Shown here piece by piece: positions 18,598 through 31,500 of a DNA stretch of 64,000 bases (position 1 is the stretch's first letter; each line of letters starts with the position of its first letter). Origin of the DNA: Phyllostachys edulis (lineage: Eukaryota; Streptophyta; Magnoliopsida; Poales; Poaceae); the NCBI GenBank assembly GCA_036346405.1, contig CM070546.1, positions 107,824,826-107,888,825 of the forward strand, in the 5' to 3' direction. A program made the translations under genes and the position numbers. A model generated the notes under the pieces. It had not been told where the DNA came from. It did no database searches and was given only the letters and a program-made list of their open reading frames with translations.

Positions 18598-21500
18598 CAC
18601 TACAACAAGAACATACCTTTGGCAACGCTTACTTTACAACGGAATTACATACGTTGGCAACATATCTGTTGTAGGCTGGAGTATGGATGGTTTTGTTAGG
18701 GGAAGTTAATAAATTATGGTTACTAGAAGACCTAATTACGACTGTTATTATCGTGGCCACTTTCCTTCCCTCAACACGCGCTCGCCCAAATTACCGCCAA
18801 CGCCTTCTCGACTTCTCGTGGTCTCTCGATCTTTCCTCTTCCTCCTCCATCCTTGTCTACTCGATCTCGATCTTGATCTCACCCCTTTCTTCGCATAGGT
18901 GCGAGGGCGACCGCCTGAGGTATCCTCGCTTTCCCCGACCCATGCCCTCATCCATCGCCACCAACGCATCCCTCCTCCTCAAAGCCGCCGCCGCCGCCTC
19001 GCCCGCTCACATCAATCCCAAGCCCTTCTTCTTCCCCCACGCGGCTCGGATCCCTCCGCTCCCGTGCGGTCGTGCCGCCGACCCTCCGCCGTCGTTCTTT
19101 GGTCGACGCCGACATCGACGCCAGCGTCTTCTTGGTTCGGTGGTCGCCGAATCGCATCTACGAGGGGTTGTTCTCCTCGCCACATTCTGGCGTTGGGGGT
19201 GGGGGTGAGGGGATGGGATCTGATGAGGCCGGGAGGAGGAGACGACTAGCATCGGCGGTGAACGGGGTGTCCAAGGAGGGGGTGCCGCAGCTGGTGCCGC
19301 CCAAGCTGCTCACGCTTCCCACCGTGCTCACCATTGGCCGCATCGCCGCCGTGTCGCCTCCCGATAAGCGATGGCGTGAGTAGCTTGCTTTTCTTTAACT
19401 TGTTTCTCGTTGAATTACAATATTGCGGAAGATTGATGGAAGGTTGATGTTTCTTGGTGCTGTTCTTTCGTATGTGGTAGCATTGTGGGAAATCCGTCAA
19501 GATGATCAGGGATGTCATTCAAACATGTACAAGTAGGAGAAAGATTACAACACATTGTCTTGTTTGTCTTTCAGGCGCCCTGTTTTCAATTTTCACTAGG
19601 CCGTGTTGTGCTCTTGAACGGATTGTAGGTGTTTTGTTGTGAGTGAGGTGCTGGAACAAATTGATTGCCAAATATTCTCTTTTTTTACTTATTAGAATCT
19701 AGCAAGAGAGCAGCACCTAGACCAGAAACAGAGTAGTCTTGCTTACATCTCTTCTTTGTTGTATTCGACTATTGTCAGACCCTTCATTTTAATTGTTTGA
19801 TCTAAATAGGAGTGTAGAATAATACTAATTAAAACATTATAATTAAGGGTGACACATATCAGGATTTGCATTATAAATTTCTAGCACATTTTCATTGTTT
19901 CCGATATCATTGTTAATGGCATCGTATTTATTAGTTCACATGCCGAATTGCTCCTTTGTGCATAACTTGTCATATGAAACCTATCAGATCAATTATGATA
20001 TTTTGTGCTTATTTTCTAAATTAATTATTGAGTAGTTCCTTTCACAGAAAAAAGATTAAAACTTGAATAGTTGGCATTAGATTATATGCTTTTGTGGATG
20101 GTAACAATACTCTTGTTCTATCAACTTTCGGATTAAGAGACTGGTACAAAAGGGATGGCTTGTAGTGTTAATCTTTTGTGCACAGCAAAGGAAAAGGGAC
20201 TATTTAACGGAAGTGACAATTGGATCCTCACAAAAAAGGGTAAAAAGGGGGGAAGAGTTGTAACCTTCCTGTTATACTAACCACATTAATTTTGACATTT
20301 TTCTTTATTAAAATGCTGCCTTGGAAGGACCAGTAGCGATGTGCTTTATTTCCAACCGTGTCTGATCTGGTCCCAAGCATTGTGGAGTGGTTTGGGCAAG
20401 CTTTCGATCTAGTTATTAATTCCCTTTCTGATGATGTCTTTTTACATGTGGTTTTACTTCCTATTTGCTTTGAAAATCTGGACTGGCTTTTACATAAAAA
20501 AAATATTATTCATGGTTCTCGATGTGTGATTTACATATTGAAGTCATTTCCACTTAGATATTGTATCACTTTTTACACGATACATATTATATCTAGTTAA
20601 CTTCAACTAAGTTTGTGCTAACATAATTATTCTGATGTAATATGTAAATGAAGCTTGTACAAGCTTGCTTGTGTCCAACATTCCCTGGTTCTGGTTTTTG
20701 CAAGAGCTAGCCAACTATGACTGGTATATCATTGCTCGAGTAGTAAGTTTTTCTACTGAAAAAGTCGTGGGTCGTAGCAATACTTTTTATGCGTTGGTAT
20801 TTGCAATGTACGAATATCTCCTTTTCTAGCTTGTGATCTCCTGAAAAAGTTCTCTGGACACAGGTTGTTTGTTCTTGCTATCCTCTCCCTTTTCTATGTT
20901 GTTTTTATGGATTTGGTTCTAATAGCTACTGCTTTTGCTACTTGTGATGTATTTTAATTGCTAATTTAGCTTGCTGCTGCTCAGAGAGGGATTGTAACTG
21001 GTGGAATGATCAGGTATGATCTTGTTCACTTTTAACATCTGAGTTTATCAATGAACCAAGTACTTGATGCCCATTGGGGTGTTCTTGATGATGAAGATGT
21101 AAGTTCAAATATTTCTAATTTTGCGAAAGGAACATAATTTGGTTGGTGTAATTAAGTTCTATATAGACTGTATGCTATGTCTATTCAATCTTGAATCCAG
21201 CCCAATGTGACCTGCAGTGAGTTCTCATTTTCCATCTTCATAATCTTTGCAACCATCAAATATAAACAAAGGCCTCTGTAACTTTAAGCAATAGTCACAA
21301 TGCTCAATGCATGTTAATGTAGTAATGGTGCATTGCTAATCTAACAATAACTTATGTTTGGTACAGTCAAGTGGACTTCGCTCGCGTACTCTATCCATCC
21401 TTGTGAATGATTGTCTGGCGTCCTCAACATTGTAACAGGGTCTTTGCTCACAGAGGCTACAATATCTTGGTTTTCTTAATCGAAAAGTTTTGCTTCTTGT

Positions 21501-23303
21501 TATGTAGTGCTAGACTAGTTGTTAATGAGACCATACTCTTGGCGAGCCTTCTTGTTGGCCCGGTGAAAAGGATGGCATTTCATGAATTACAACAGTTGTT
21601 CTGGAACCGATGAATCCATTGAGAAGTTAGTTCAAAGAACTTTACAAGATTATTGATGTACATGGGGTAAGTGACACACAACTTTTTAGTGCAATCATCT
21701 GTGGTAGCAAATACATTGTGTTAATGCAAAACATGTGGCTGCCCAGTTCATGACTTGACTCACTTACCATTTCTTTGAAAGAGAACTCGATTCTTATTAA
21801 GGTTTTCGTAAACACCGCCGCTCGAGGGACATACTAGATATTCTTTGAAATCTTAGGGCAAAACCTATTGATGTTTCTGATCACACGATTACGCTACAGG
21901 TGAGCTTCTTGCTTAATTATGTGACAGCTTGTGTAACAAATTGAGGTCCCATTTGGAACACAGGGATTTTTTAGGAAATTCCCATGTTCCTAACAAATAA
22001 TGGTGTGCTTTTACTGTTTTATGGTGCACCGTAAGTCTTGTAGATACTAAATGAGTAGATGACATAGTGGTAGAGATCATAGTAATTATGTACTACAGTG
22101 CCTTTTGTACTAAAGCATCTTGTTTTTTATGTTTTACTAGTGTGTCTATCTTGGGGAAAAAGCTGAGTTGATCAAACATTGTACTTATGAGATCTACCTG
22201 GATGTGTTCTTGCTAGTTGCTACAGGAAGAATTTTGGAGACCATTGGTGATTGATTATCTGGATATGTTCAGTAGTTATTATTGTCTCTTGGAATGTAGA
22301 TTGGGGCTAGGAATTTTAGCCATTTGAAAAGTTTTAGGTGCACAAATTTATAATAGCAATTGTCAAATACAGGAAATAAATGCTGAATTAATAAACCCAT
22401 TCCAAGATACCAGCAGAATTTCTAGTTTTATTTTTTGAACCTGTATTGTACTGCTAAGTAGTATCAGCAAATGTGTTCTAATTCTGTTTCCCTATCCCCC
22501 TCCCTCCTCATGCCGTTCTTGAGAATGTAATTGTTATGAACCGAAAAATACTACCCTTAGAGTAGCTGCTCCATGTATGTACCTGCCAATTGTTTGGAAG
22601 AGTTAGAATGTTACATTTTACTTTAATAATGCACTAAAAGATCTTTATTTCTCTTTTCAGATTGAGAAGATATAGTTGATGGTTTGGACCGTTCGGTAAG
22701 CTTGTGTGCAAAATGGAGAATGCTAGGGAATGAAGAATTTTTTTCTAGAACCACAGGGGCATAGAGAACGAAGACTTTCCACTAAAAGTATAGATATGTA
22801 CTTACATTTATGTTTTAGGGCATATTATGTTATTAGATCATGATGGTACCAGCTGTGCATACCTCGAGTCTAGACTTGTATGAAGCCAGTTGGAAATTCT
22901 TTGTAATGAAACAATTTTTTGTTGATGTTAATGAAAAAAATTTGTTATACACTTTGATATGTGTGTTTTGTTTAATCATGTGGGCTTTAATTGATAAGCT
23001 CAGCCTGGTCATGAAAAGGATATCTTTTGCAATGATTAGATGTGTTGTAAACAATCCTGGAAGCGATTTGCTAGTGTCCAATGCCAACGCATATATATGT
23101 TGCCACTATATCAAAATATGCGTTGCAACCTTACAACGCTTTTATTTACATATTACCAACACTTGTATATGTGTTGTCACAGACCTTGGCAACGGCCTCA
23201 ATGGCAACGCATACTAAATGCGTTGGTATAGACCCTTACAACATTTATTTGGACTTCTACCAACACATATATGCGTTGCTAAAGGGGTGTTCATGTTGTA
23301 GTG
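18598..23303 (+). mobile_element. CACTA-C, complete non-autonomous CACTA element with gene cargo
   Basis: This 4706-bp element starts CACTACAACAAGAACA and ends TGTTCATGTTGTAGTG. It is flanked by the target duplication TCT (18595-18597 and 23304-23306). Subterminal TTGGCAACGCATATATGCG-type repeats lie at both ends (18618-18660 and 23080-23290). No transposase is present. The left part carries a GC-rich gene fragment (see 18942-19382). The middle, 19390-23070, is AT-rich, intron-like DNA with a few exon-like stretches (near 20970-21015 and 21365-21620) that I cannot identify. Confidence 0.9.
18942..19382 (+). pseudogene. Captured fragment, probable phosphatidylglycerophosphate synthase 5' end
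   Basis: A GC-rich block begins with MPSSIATNASLLLKAAAAAS, which looks like a plastid or mitochondrial targeting peptide. A second frame ends with VPPKLLTLPTVLTIGRIAAV, the first conserved segment of plant CDP-diacylglycerol-glycerol-3-phosphate 3-phosphatidyltransferase. The similarity stops at AAV, where the native gene would continue into its membrane domain, and a stop follows (TAG at 19380-19382). The frame changes at least once in between. The CDP-alcohol phosphotransferase catalytic motif is absent, so no enzyme can be made. Confidence 0.6.
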
Positions 23304-23439
23304 TCTTTTACCGATCTTGGTGTTTGGTTGGAAGACCGGATTGCTAGTATAGGTTGCCGTACTATTAAGAGGGGTCTTTGACTAGTAGCTTGAGTTAGTC
23401 ATGTGTTGATAGCTCATTGTGTTTTCTCTAGCTCCTCTC

Positions 23440-23680
23440 AACATGTTGCCAATATTTGCGAATGTGTTTTGCAAATAGTTGTGGCTCATGGATAATCCTT
23501 GTAGCATGTGACTTAAGTTTGCGAATGTGTTTTGCAAATGGTGTAAGTCCATGTACCTTATTCCTTGTGGTGTGATTCTAAAAGTGTGCAAATGTGTTTT
23601 GCAACTTGTTGAGAATCTCACTTGAACCCTTGTTTGTATTGCGCATCAAATTGGCAAATATGTTTTGCAATTTGAGTTGA
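23440..23680. repeat. Repeats of GCGAATGTGTTTTGCAAAT
   Basis: Four copies of GCGAATGTGTTTTGCAAAT or variants (about 23456, 23520, 23587 and 23656) are spaced 64-69 bp apart, downstream of CACTA-C in the LTR-like block. Open frames over the region follow from the repeat. Confidence 0.7.
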
Positions 23681-24375
23681 AGCGAATGCAATCTGTTGTC
23701 TTCTCAGGAAAATCGGTTGAACCGGCGTTTTGTATGCTGATGATGCGCCGTATGCGATATATCTGGCTCTTGTGCAATGGAACTACCTCACCTGTTGAGC
23801 ATGTGTTGCTCTGATTAAGGAATGGTAGTACCGGCGTGTACTAAACGGTACGACCGTAGGCCGGTTGTTCCGTTTATTTGTTGGCGGTTCATTATTTCCA
23901 GAGGAGATGCATTTGAGCATGTGTTGCTTTGTTGTGAATCGGTTGTACCGAGCGTGTTATGGGCTGATGCGGCGGTAGCCATGTTCGACCGGATCTTGGT
24001 GCGGTATGACCGCACATCGCTTGATCAATTTCTATGTGGCGGTTCTAATTTTCCGAAGCAGATGTTTTAGGACTTAGCGCATTTGTTGCTCTTTTGTGGA
24101 GCGGTATGACCGCAAGTGTTTGGACGGTTGTACCCCGTGTGTGGGCAAGTTCTTTGGTGCCCTAGTAGCAAGCCCTCTACTCTCATTTGTGCATGTGTTC
24201 AACTTCTTGAGCGATGCCGGATCTTGGACACTTGGTTCAAGTGAGAGTTCTAGACTTGTTACTCTTGGTGTTTCTTGACACCTAGCAGCGTGGTGGCGTT
24301 GTCGTCGATGATCTTCTCAAAAGCTTGTGAGAAGACATGGTGTCCAAGTGGAGGAAAGAGCAACCCTAGTGGGCT

Positions 24376-24420
24376 AGTTTTAGTTAAACGACCCTAGAAT
24401 CCATATCCAGTGTTGTAGTG
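24376..24420 (-). repeat. Orphan 45-bp CACTA-B end
   Basis: Reads on the minus strand CACTACAACACTGGATATGG and on to TTTAACTAAAACT. It is flanked by GCT on both sides (24373-24375 and 24421-24423), as expected if a CACTA element inserted there and then lost everything except its last 45 bp. The alternative is that it is the right end of the element that starts at 15513. Confidence 0.5.
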
Positions 24421-24605
24421 GCTCTTGTGCCTTACGCATTTACATTCATTGTGTGTGAATGCCTCAATTTATATATCTTGGTCATTGTATGATTGCAATA
24501 GCTTTGTGCTACTTACATTGCTTAAATTGAATTGTTTACAAGCCTCCCTAGCTAGGCCAGCTTCCATTAGAAATCGGTTTTAGCCAAAGTTTAAACGCCT
24601 CCCCA

Positions 24606-25470
24606 GTCGGCCTCCCCTTTGAGTCAACGGATATGGATTCTAGGGCGTTTAACTAAACTGGCCTTAAGTGCCAGAATAACAATTCCGTCCTCCGCCCTCC
24701 CCACCCCGACGCCACAGCCTCCACCCCATCCACCCCATCCCCCCTTTGTAACATCCCGAACTTTGGTTTGTGCTTCAAATGTATAAAAATATGAGAGTTT
24801 GAAAGCGTTTGTTGAAATTCATAAGTTTGCACTTGGGTTCAAAACTTTGGTCTAAAAATTCAAAATTTTGACTTGAAACCAAGATTCTATTTAATTTCGA
24901 AAAATTTTTGTATCAAAATCTCTGAAATAATTTTTAAAATACTAGATTATTTATCACAGATTATTATAATTTTTAAACATTCTTTTCTGGAATGTTTAAA
25001 AATTATTTTGACCCCATCAAAATTCTAACCAAATCAAAAGGGCTGATTTGAAAATGAATTTATTTTAGCCAACTGGAAAACCAACACTGGCCGTTTTGAT
25101 TTTTCCTATGTCCTATTTGAACCTGAGAGCACACCCACAAAAATTTTCAGAATTTTTAGAAATTTATTTCTATTTAAAATAGTTCGGTCAAACCTTCCTT
25201 GTTCGGTCAAAACTAATTTCGAACCTAACCCTAGCGCGCCTAGTTCTTCAAACGTGAAACCTTGTGGACCGTCTGATTGTTTTTCAACGGATTGGATTGA
25301 TAAAAAATGTTCGGACTATTCGAACGCGCCTCTTCATATGAATCGTCCGATTGAATTTGAACGGACTGGATTGAGTGGAACGTTCGGACCATCCGAACGG
25401 GTATCTCATCTGGACCGTCCATTTTTGACCAAAGACATATCGACCGTCCATACGAACTAGACTCACCGCA
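24606..25470 (-). repeat. Copy 3 of the 1.3-kb repeat, inverted
   Basis: From 24690 the sequence is the reverse complement of copies 1 and 2 (from GCCACAGC...TGTAACATCC to about 25405, then diverging). It is preceded at 24606-24690 by CGGATATGGATTCTAGGGCG, the CACTA-B terminal sequence without its first bases. Together with copies 1 and 2 it makes very large inverted and direct repeats inside CACTA-A. Confidence 0.8.
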
Positions 25471-25937
25471 CCTTATTTTCGTTGGGTCGCTGACGGGTGG
25501 GTCGCGCTTGTTAGCACCGTTAGGAAAATTGCAAAATTTCCCTCCTACCCGCTCCAGCCCGCTCGCTGAATTCTTGCAGCACGCCACGGGACCCTAAAAC
25601 CCCAAGTCCTAATATTCTCCCCAAATGAACACAGCAGCAGCCACCGCACCCATCGATCTGCTTCCTCCCATCACCCACCTCCTCCGCCCCATCCCCTAGC
25701 CCACATCTCCGGCAACCTCAGGTCCCCCACCATCTCTGGTCGCCCCCGTGCATCCCTGCCACCCAAACGCACTAGGCTCTGCCCCGCCGTCCCAAAGCCC
25801 CAGCTCCACCCTGCCTCCCCAAGTCCGCCCCGCTGTCCCAAAGCCCCAGCTCCGCCCTGCCTCCCCAGGTTTTTGATTTGGATCCCCCATCAATTCTTGA
25901 TTTGGTTTTGGATTTTGCCTTTGATCTTCTCTCGCAG

Positions 25938-26044
25938 ATGAGACGGCTAAGTGGGAGAAGATCACCTATGTTGGGATCGTGACGTGCACCCTCCTGGCAG
26001 CATACAACCTCTCCAAGGGGCACCCCCACCACGAGGAGCCGCCG
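25938..26044 (+). pseudogene. Captured cytochrome c oxidase subunit 6a exon fragment
   Basis: After an intron-like stretch with the acceptor ttctctcgcag, the frame reads ETAKWEKITYVGIVTCTLLA, then AYNLSKGHPHHEEPP. This is the single membrane-span region of plant COX6a, a nuclear-encoded subunit of mitochondrial complex IV. Native proteins continue AYPYLHIRNKEFPWGPDGL; here the homology ends and unrelated codons lead to a stop at about 26081. The GC-rich 25620-25890 could be leader or exon 1 of the same capture. It lies upstream of the CACTA-A transposase genes, in the same orientation. Confidence 0.75.
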
Positions 26045-26398
26045 GTCAGATCTCGTCCTTGGTATATTCATATACACATGTAGAGACTATATCATTGTAT
26101 AAACTAATTGCCTTCTAAGAGAAAGTGCTGGTACTAACTTATGCTACTGCTACTGTCACTTGATGCTTGAAACGAAATTGTTAGGAATAAAGTGCACTGG
26201 TGGCCTAGCTAAGCACGTTTTGATTAGTTCGTCTTTCCGGACTTCGAAGGCATGTTTTCTGCACTATGCCATGGTGGTTTAATCTTAAATTGGGCTCAAC
26301 ACTATAGGATATTTCTACAGTACAGATGCAACATACCTAGTTTTAATAAATAGAATTTTATACCTGATATATTCATGTTGTGCACATAGAACTATTTC
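26045..26398 (+). other. Gene-free spacer before the CACTA-A transposase
   Basis: AT-rich DNA without a recognisable gene or repeat. It could contain the leader of the downstream transposase gene. Confidence 0.4.
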
Positions 26399-28313
26399 AT
26401 GGCAGACCATGAATGGATGTATAGTGTTTGGCAGCGTGGTAAAGCCTCAAATGAATGGATTGACCAAACTACACAGTTCTTAGATCATGCATTCTCAAAT
26501 CCTAGGGAAGTTGAAGGTGACACCATTAACTGTCCATGTGCAATGTGCAGGAAGTATTTTAGGCACAACAGACATATTGTAGAGTTGCACTTAAGTAAAT
26601 ATGGGTTTAAGTCAAACTATCAAACATGGACAACACATGATGAACACGACCCTTCAATAGATCACGAGGAAATCAATGAGTGTAATCGGATGGACAATCT
26701 GTTGATTGTCCTAGGCAGTGACCATCCATCGAGAATTGATGAGGAGCCAACGGCCTCTGCCCAGGCTTTCTATAGAATGGTCGCTAGCGCTGACGAACTA
26801 GTCCATGAGAACACAACACACTCAAGTCTGTCTGCTGTCGCTCGTTTGCTAGCTATTAAGTCACAGTACAATATGTCAATTGCACACTATGACGATGTAT
26901 TACAGATAATTCATGAACTTTTTCCTCCAGAGTTTAAGTTGTCTGAGGACTTCTACCGTTCAAAAAAGTTGTTAGAGGGTCTTGAAATGCCATATGTGAA
27001 AATTGATGTGTGCTATAATAACTGCATGCTTTAGAAACAAGACAACTCGGTACGATGATGGTGCCTCCATATTTCAAAGTTCATGTTACTTTGTCATATT
27101 TCAATACCCGGGTCGATGCATTAGCCGTCGTGGCTGTCGTGATCTCACAATAGAAGAGTACAAGGTTGCTTTCTTGTACATATTGACAAATGTGCCAGAG
27201 ATGGATGGTTACTTTGTGTATATGCTGAAATTATGCAACCCAACTCACATATCTTTAATTATATTTACGTAATTATAACTAACTCTTTTTATGTAGTAAA
27301 TTTTGTAAAGAACATTGGAAGAGCAGAATGAAACCAACTGAAAAGCAACTTCAGGATTTAAGATTAAATGGTTGGAAATCGAGCCGCCCTATGCATCCTG
27401 GGCCCAATTTTTTTGATTGGTTCAAAACTCAAGTAATTATCGTTAACACTTGAACTTATAACACTTGAGAAACATCTTTGTAGCAATCTGAAATCACCTA
27501 AAGCTAATACAATTAATTGTCTATTTGCAGTGCATGAAGTTATCTACCATTCCTAATACCTTACGCCAAATGTCTTACGGTTTTCGCACAAGAGTTGCCA
27601 CTTATGGATGCCATGATGTGAATAGATACAGATTTCGCTCATCAAAGTATGAGGCGGAAATGGGTGACTACAACTAATAAAGTGGTGGTGTGTGTGTGTC
27701 TAGTGTTGACGAGAACAACAATGTGTTGGAGTATTATGGTGTCATTGACGACATCATTAAAATTACTTGGGAAGGCAGCATGCATCTTGAGCAGGTTTTA
27801 TTTGATTGCCATTGGTTTGATCCAACACCAAATGGAGTTAGGCGAATTGAAAATTTGGACTTAATAGAGGTCAATCACACATCTAGGCTTTCAAATTTTG
27901 ATCCATTTGTCATGGCAAGTCAAGTTACACAAGTCTATTACCTGTCATACCAGTGTAAAACTAGACCGGATATATTGGAATGCTGGGTTGCATATCATGT
28001 AGCCCCACCTGGATATATTCCTCCAAATAGCACCGATGGTGGTTTCAACCCTCCTGAAAGACCAATAGAACAAATGGAGTTCTATCAGGAGGATGGTTTG
28101 CAAGGCACCTTTGTCATCGACTTAGGGAATGACTTCGAAATTACACTTCCATTGATCTCAGACGAAATAACAAATCCAAAAGATTTAAAAATTTTACAAC
28201 ACTAGAATGTTGATCCTCAAAAAGAAATTGTTGAAGATGGAGATGAATATGGATATGATGAGAATGAAGATGAGGAGCTACAACCTCCAACTTATGATCC
28301 AAATGATTTCTAA
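26399..28313 (+). pseudogene. CACTA-A TNP2-type transposase gene, core deleted
   Basis: Exon 26399-27034 starts MADHEWMYSVWQRGKAS and carries the transposase-associated zinc-binding domain (CPCAMCRKYFRHNRHIVELH, near residues 48-67), then the start of the TNP2 region (KLLEGLEMPYVKIDVCYNNC) and a stop at 27032-27034. The catalytic RNase-H-like core is absent. The C-terminal part then follows in pieces: YPGRCISRRGCRDLTIEEY (about 27100-27160), HWKSRMKPTEKQLQDLRL (27306 on) and a DUF4216 domain (about 27690-28000). Two adjacent stops (27675-27680) and TAG at 28203-28205 interrupt it before the acidic tail ends at 28313. The intact protein would bind the element ends and excise it; this copy cannot. 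Confidence 0.85.
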
Positions 28314-28553
28314 ATTTCCTGTTGTTGTGTTTCAATTGTTTCTTGTAAAATACCTTGTGTAGTTTGTACATGTTTGTTTGATGTTTGGAGCTGGACTATT
28401 GGAACTACCAATTAACTTGTTCTCTATTTCGTTATATCTCTTTGTTTTGATTTTCCATGTGGTGGTAACAAATGGTCATTTGTTTGCATTTTATTTCATG
28501 CTTTGTATATGTAAATATTGATAAATTGGTACTAACTTCATATTTTAACAATG
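28314..28553 (+). other. Spacer between the two CACTA-A genes
   Basis: AT-rich, no coding signal. It would hold the 3' end of the TNP2-type gene and the promoter of the next. Confidence 0.4.
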
Positions 28554-31500
28554 CAGGATATGAATCATATTCATCCCATTCGACGTGGAGGTCGCCAACC
28601 TAGAGGTTGTACCTCGGAAAGGAGAAGTGCTTCTGGTACCAACAATAATGATAATGTTTCGCAAAGGACGAGTGGTGTTGGCAGTAATTGCAGTGGCAAT
28701 GGCTCCCAAAGGAGCAATGAAACTGCTCAACAAAAGGGGAGGAAGAAGAAGTCGCGGACCAAATTACATATGACATCGCGTGCCGGCAAGATTGCCCTAA
28801 TACCTGAGGGTGACAAGTGAGTACAAACTGCCCTTTATCAGTTAGTGTTTTGGTTAGTTTCACATGTGAATCATTAAATTTCCATTATCTAGCTATAATC
28901 ACATGTAATGGGGTAAATTTATATGAAAGATATTGAATGGTTAGATTGGATATTTGTTGAGAACTTGAGGTCGTGCATATATAGGAATTAACCACGGCAT
29001 TGCTGCATTATAAATCTTCAATTGTTATTAACGTATATATGATTGCAGTGCCAAATGATCTTGCTGTGGTTAATTCCTATGTAGGCATTTCAAGTATACC
29101 AATTACCAACCCAAGAAAGACTACACATATCAAGCACAGCTTTGAGTTATTATCAAACATGAGTACCCAGGTGTTGTGGACGACAAGGATGAGCATGGTA
29201 CTATCTTCAATACCCGTCCTGCATTGATATGGGATGATTATTATGTCAATGAAGACGATGAGGGAATAACCACTGCAGATCGAGTAAAGCGAGAGTTTTG
29301 GGTAACTAATATTTACTTATTAGTTCATATACATAAATACTTTAGTCGACTACTAACTAGTAACTACCCTTGTTCTCTATGTAGCATTTGTTCGAAGTCA
29401 GCACAAACGACAAGGAAGAAGCAGATCTTGTGTTCGAAAATTATGATGTGGACCGTGTGAAGCATATGATGTATCAAGCTCGTGTTGATGCAGTCAAGGA
29501 GTACTACAGAAAACAAGGAGAGGATATTGACGACACGTTGGCACGTCCAAGGGAACTCCAGTATGAGCAATACTTGGATGGTAAGATTTGGTGGTGCAAT
29601 GACATAGTATGGCCACATCTTTGTCGTCATTGGTGCACCGAGCAATTCAAGACAAAACGAGAGAGAGGCCAGGAAGCACGGTTGAAATATGATGATGCTG
29701 CTCAAAATCGAGGAGGTTCATGACCATACGTGGAGACCAAACAATACCTGGTATGAAGCAAGCTCTTCAGACCATGACAATTAACCAAAATATGTTGCAT
29801 TACAACTTATAACACTATTTAAGGCTATAACCTGGAGTTTCACCATGTTGTAGGAACACAAATATGGACCATGTAGGCTACTTGGCTAAACACATATCTT
29901 TGTAATAAAGTCGGGGCATGAAGAATGTGGATAGTAGTGGTAGTAGTGGTCGGTCGGTGACTGTAAAGCATAGAAATACATTGTAAGTGCTCCTTGTTTG
30001 TATTCTTACAAGTGAACTTAGCTTTCAGGAAAGATGCTTAAATATTGCTTCCAGGATGATTACTCTGCTGTTGCTATGGCTCAATACAAAGATGATTGGG
30101 AGCAGCGACCACTCGATGGAAGCATATTGTACAACATCAATGGTGGCATGCCCCGTGGCCATGTACAAATAGGGAATGGTGCTATCAAGAAGAATGTTGT
30201 TCTAGCAGCTGCCAAATCAAGAAACATCAGGCCATCCAATTCCACCTCTTATCGAAATGTGGTTCGACATAATCAAAAACTACTCCAGACACACGAAGTT
30301 CACCGCCAGATGATATTGGTAACAATGTTCATGCATCTTATACTTTACCAGTCCATTATAAAGAATGATCTCGTGTATGCATCTATTTATCAAATAGAAC
30401 TTACTTTTATGGGATTTAGTCAAGCATTATCAACTACCGTTGCTAGTCTCTTGGTGAGGCTTTTGGGAGAAATAAGAGAACACTGGTTAGCAGTCAACTG
30501 AAAAACCGGCTGTTACAAGAGAGCAGAACAGGTATATATATCTAGCTTTAATTAATTTGAACACCAAATGACTTCAACTAGCTGATAATGAACTGAACTT
30601 CCAAATTCCTAATCACGCTATGTAATTAATGCCAATGCTGATGTTTACTAGTATATATATAGCTTCTTTTCCTAGCTAGCTTATTGTCTCAGTAATGGAC
30701 AAACTAATGTTAACTTGACCATAAACAGGAAGTAGTCCAAATTTTACATATCTTTATGCTCATTGCATAGAGTGAATAGAATGTCTCATGCGAAAGTTGA
30801 TTGTAATTCAAGACCATTATGAGATGTTTCTATAAGATTTCACATGATATGACATAAACAATATTATATTGATTCTACCGTAGCCGAAGTTTTTTCGATT
30901 GCGATATCATAATTCATAATAACGCCTTTTGCTTATGCTTTCTCCTTGGCAAGATACATTCTAAAATCATGGTGCGATCACTTAGATGTATACTTTAAAG
31001 ATTACTATGCATTTTTATTAGTTTGGGGGCTTTTAGTTGGGATTGTTGAATCCTTCTTTTGCTTAATATTTAGAACTTGATGAGTTTTTTCGATGATACA
31101 ACACTCATCTTTGAGTGAAAGGCTGAATGCATGAACCCTCGATTTCTTTCTTAAATAGAAGAGACAAAGTTTTACTTGCAATATTTTAACAGGCACAATG
31201 CAAGTCAGCAGCTAGATAACTCCCAATTGTTACTTGCAATCAAACCAGAATGTCCTGGCGTTGTTTGTTGGTTATTTAGGGAAAACTGGTATACAATTAT
31301 CACTCTGCTATATAGATAGGTTGTTGTCAGTATCAGCTTGTTGGTTGCTTATGGGAATGGTTATATACCTAGTCTGTTGTCAGCTTATTGATAGTCTACT
31401 GTTAATGTGCATGCTAATTTACTATAAATTCTTGGAGAGGGCTAAGAGGGGGTAGTTTCCGTATTTTGAATTTTTGTATGATTTTTCTGCTGAACACATG

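Larger units (their letters stand above)
17010..24606 (+). mobile_element. LTR-like retrotransposon block interrupted by CACTA-C
   Basis: The block starts near GTTAATGGAGTTTTGGTGA and ends near AGTCGGCCTCCCCTTTGAG. Both sequence types resemble the ends of large grass copia-type LTRs. It contains two tandem-repeat fields, the GCGGTAGTACC-like tract around 23820-24110, and CACTA-C at 18598-23303. No polyprotein and no target duplication were seen, so this is a low-confidence reading of about 2.9 kb of non-CACTA sequence. Confidence 0.35.

Noticed and set aside
15513..24420. A single intact 8.9-kb CACTA-B element
   Set aside because: The termini match, but the flanks are AGC and GCT, so no target duplication supports it. 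The 24420 end has its own GCT flanks.
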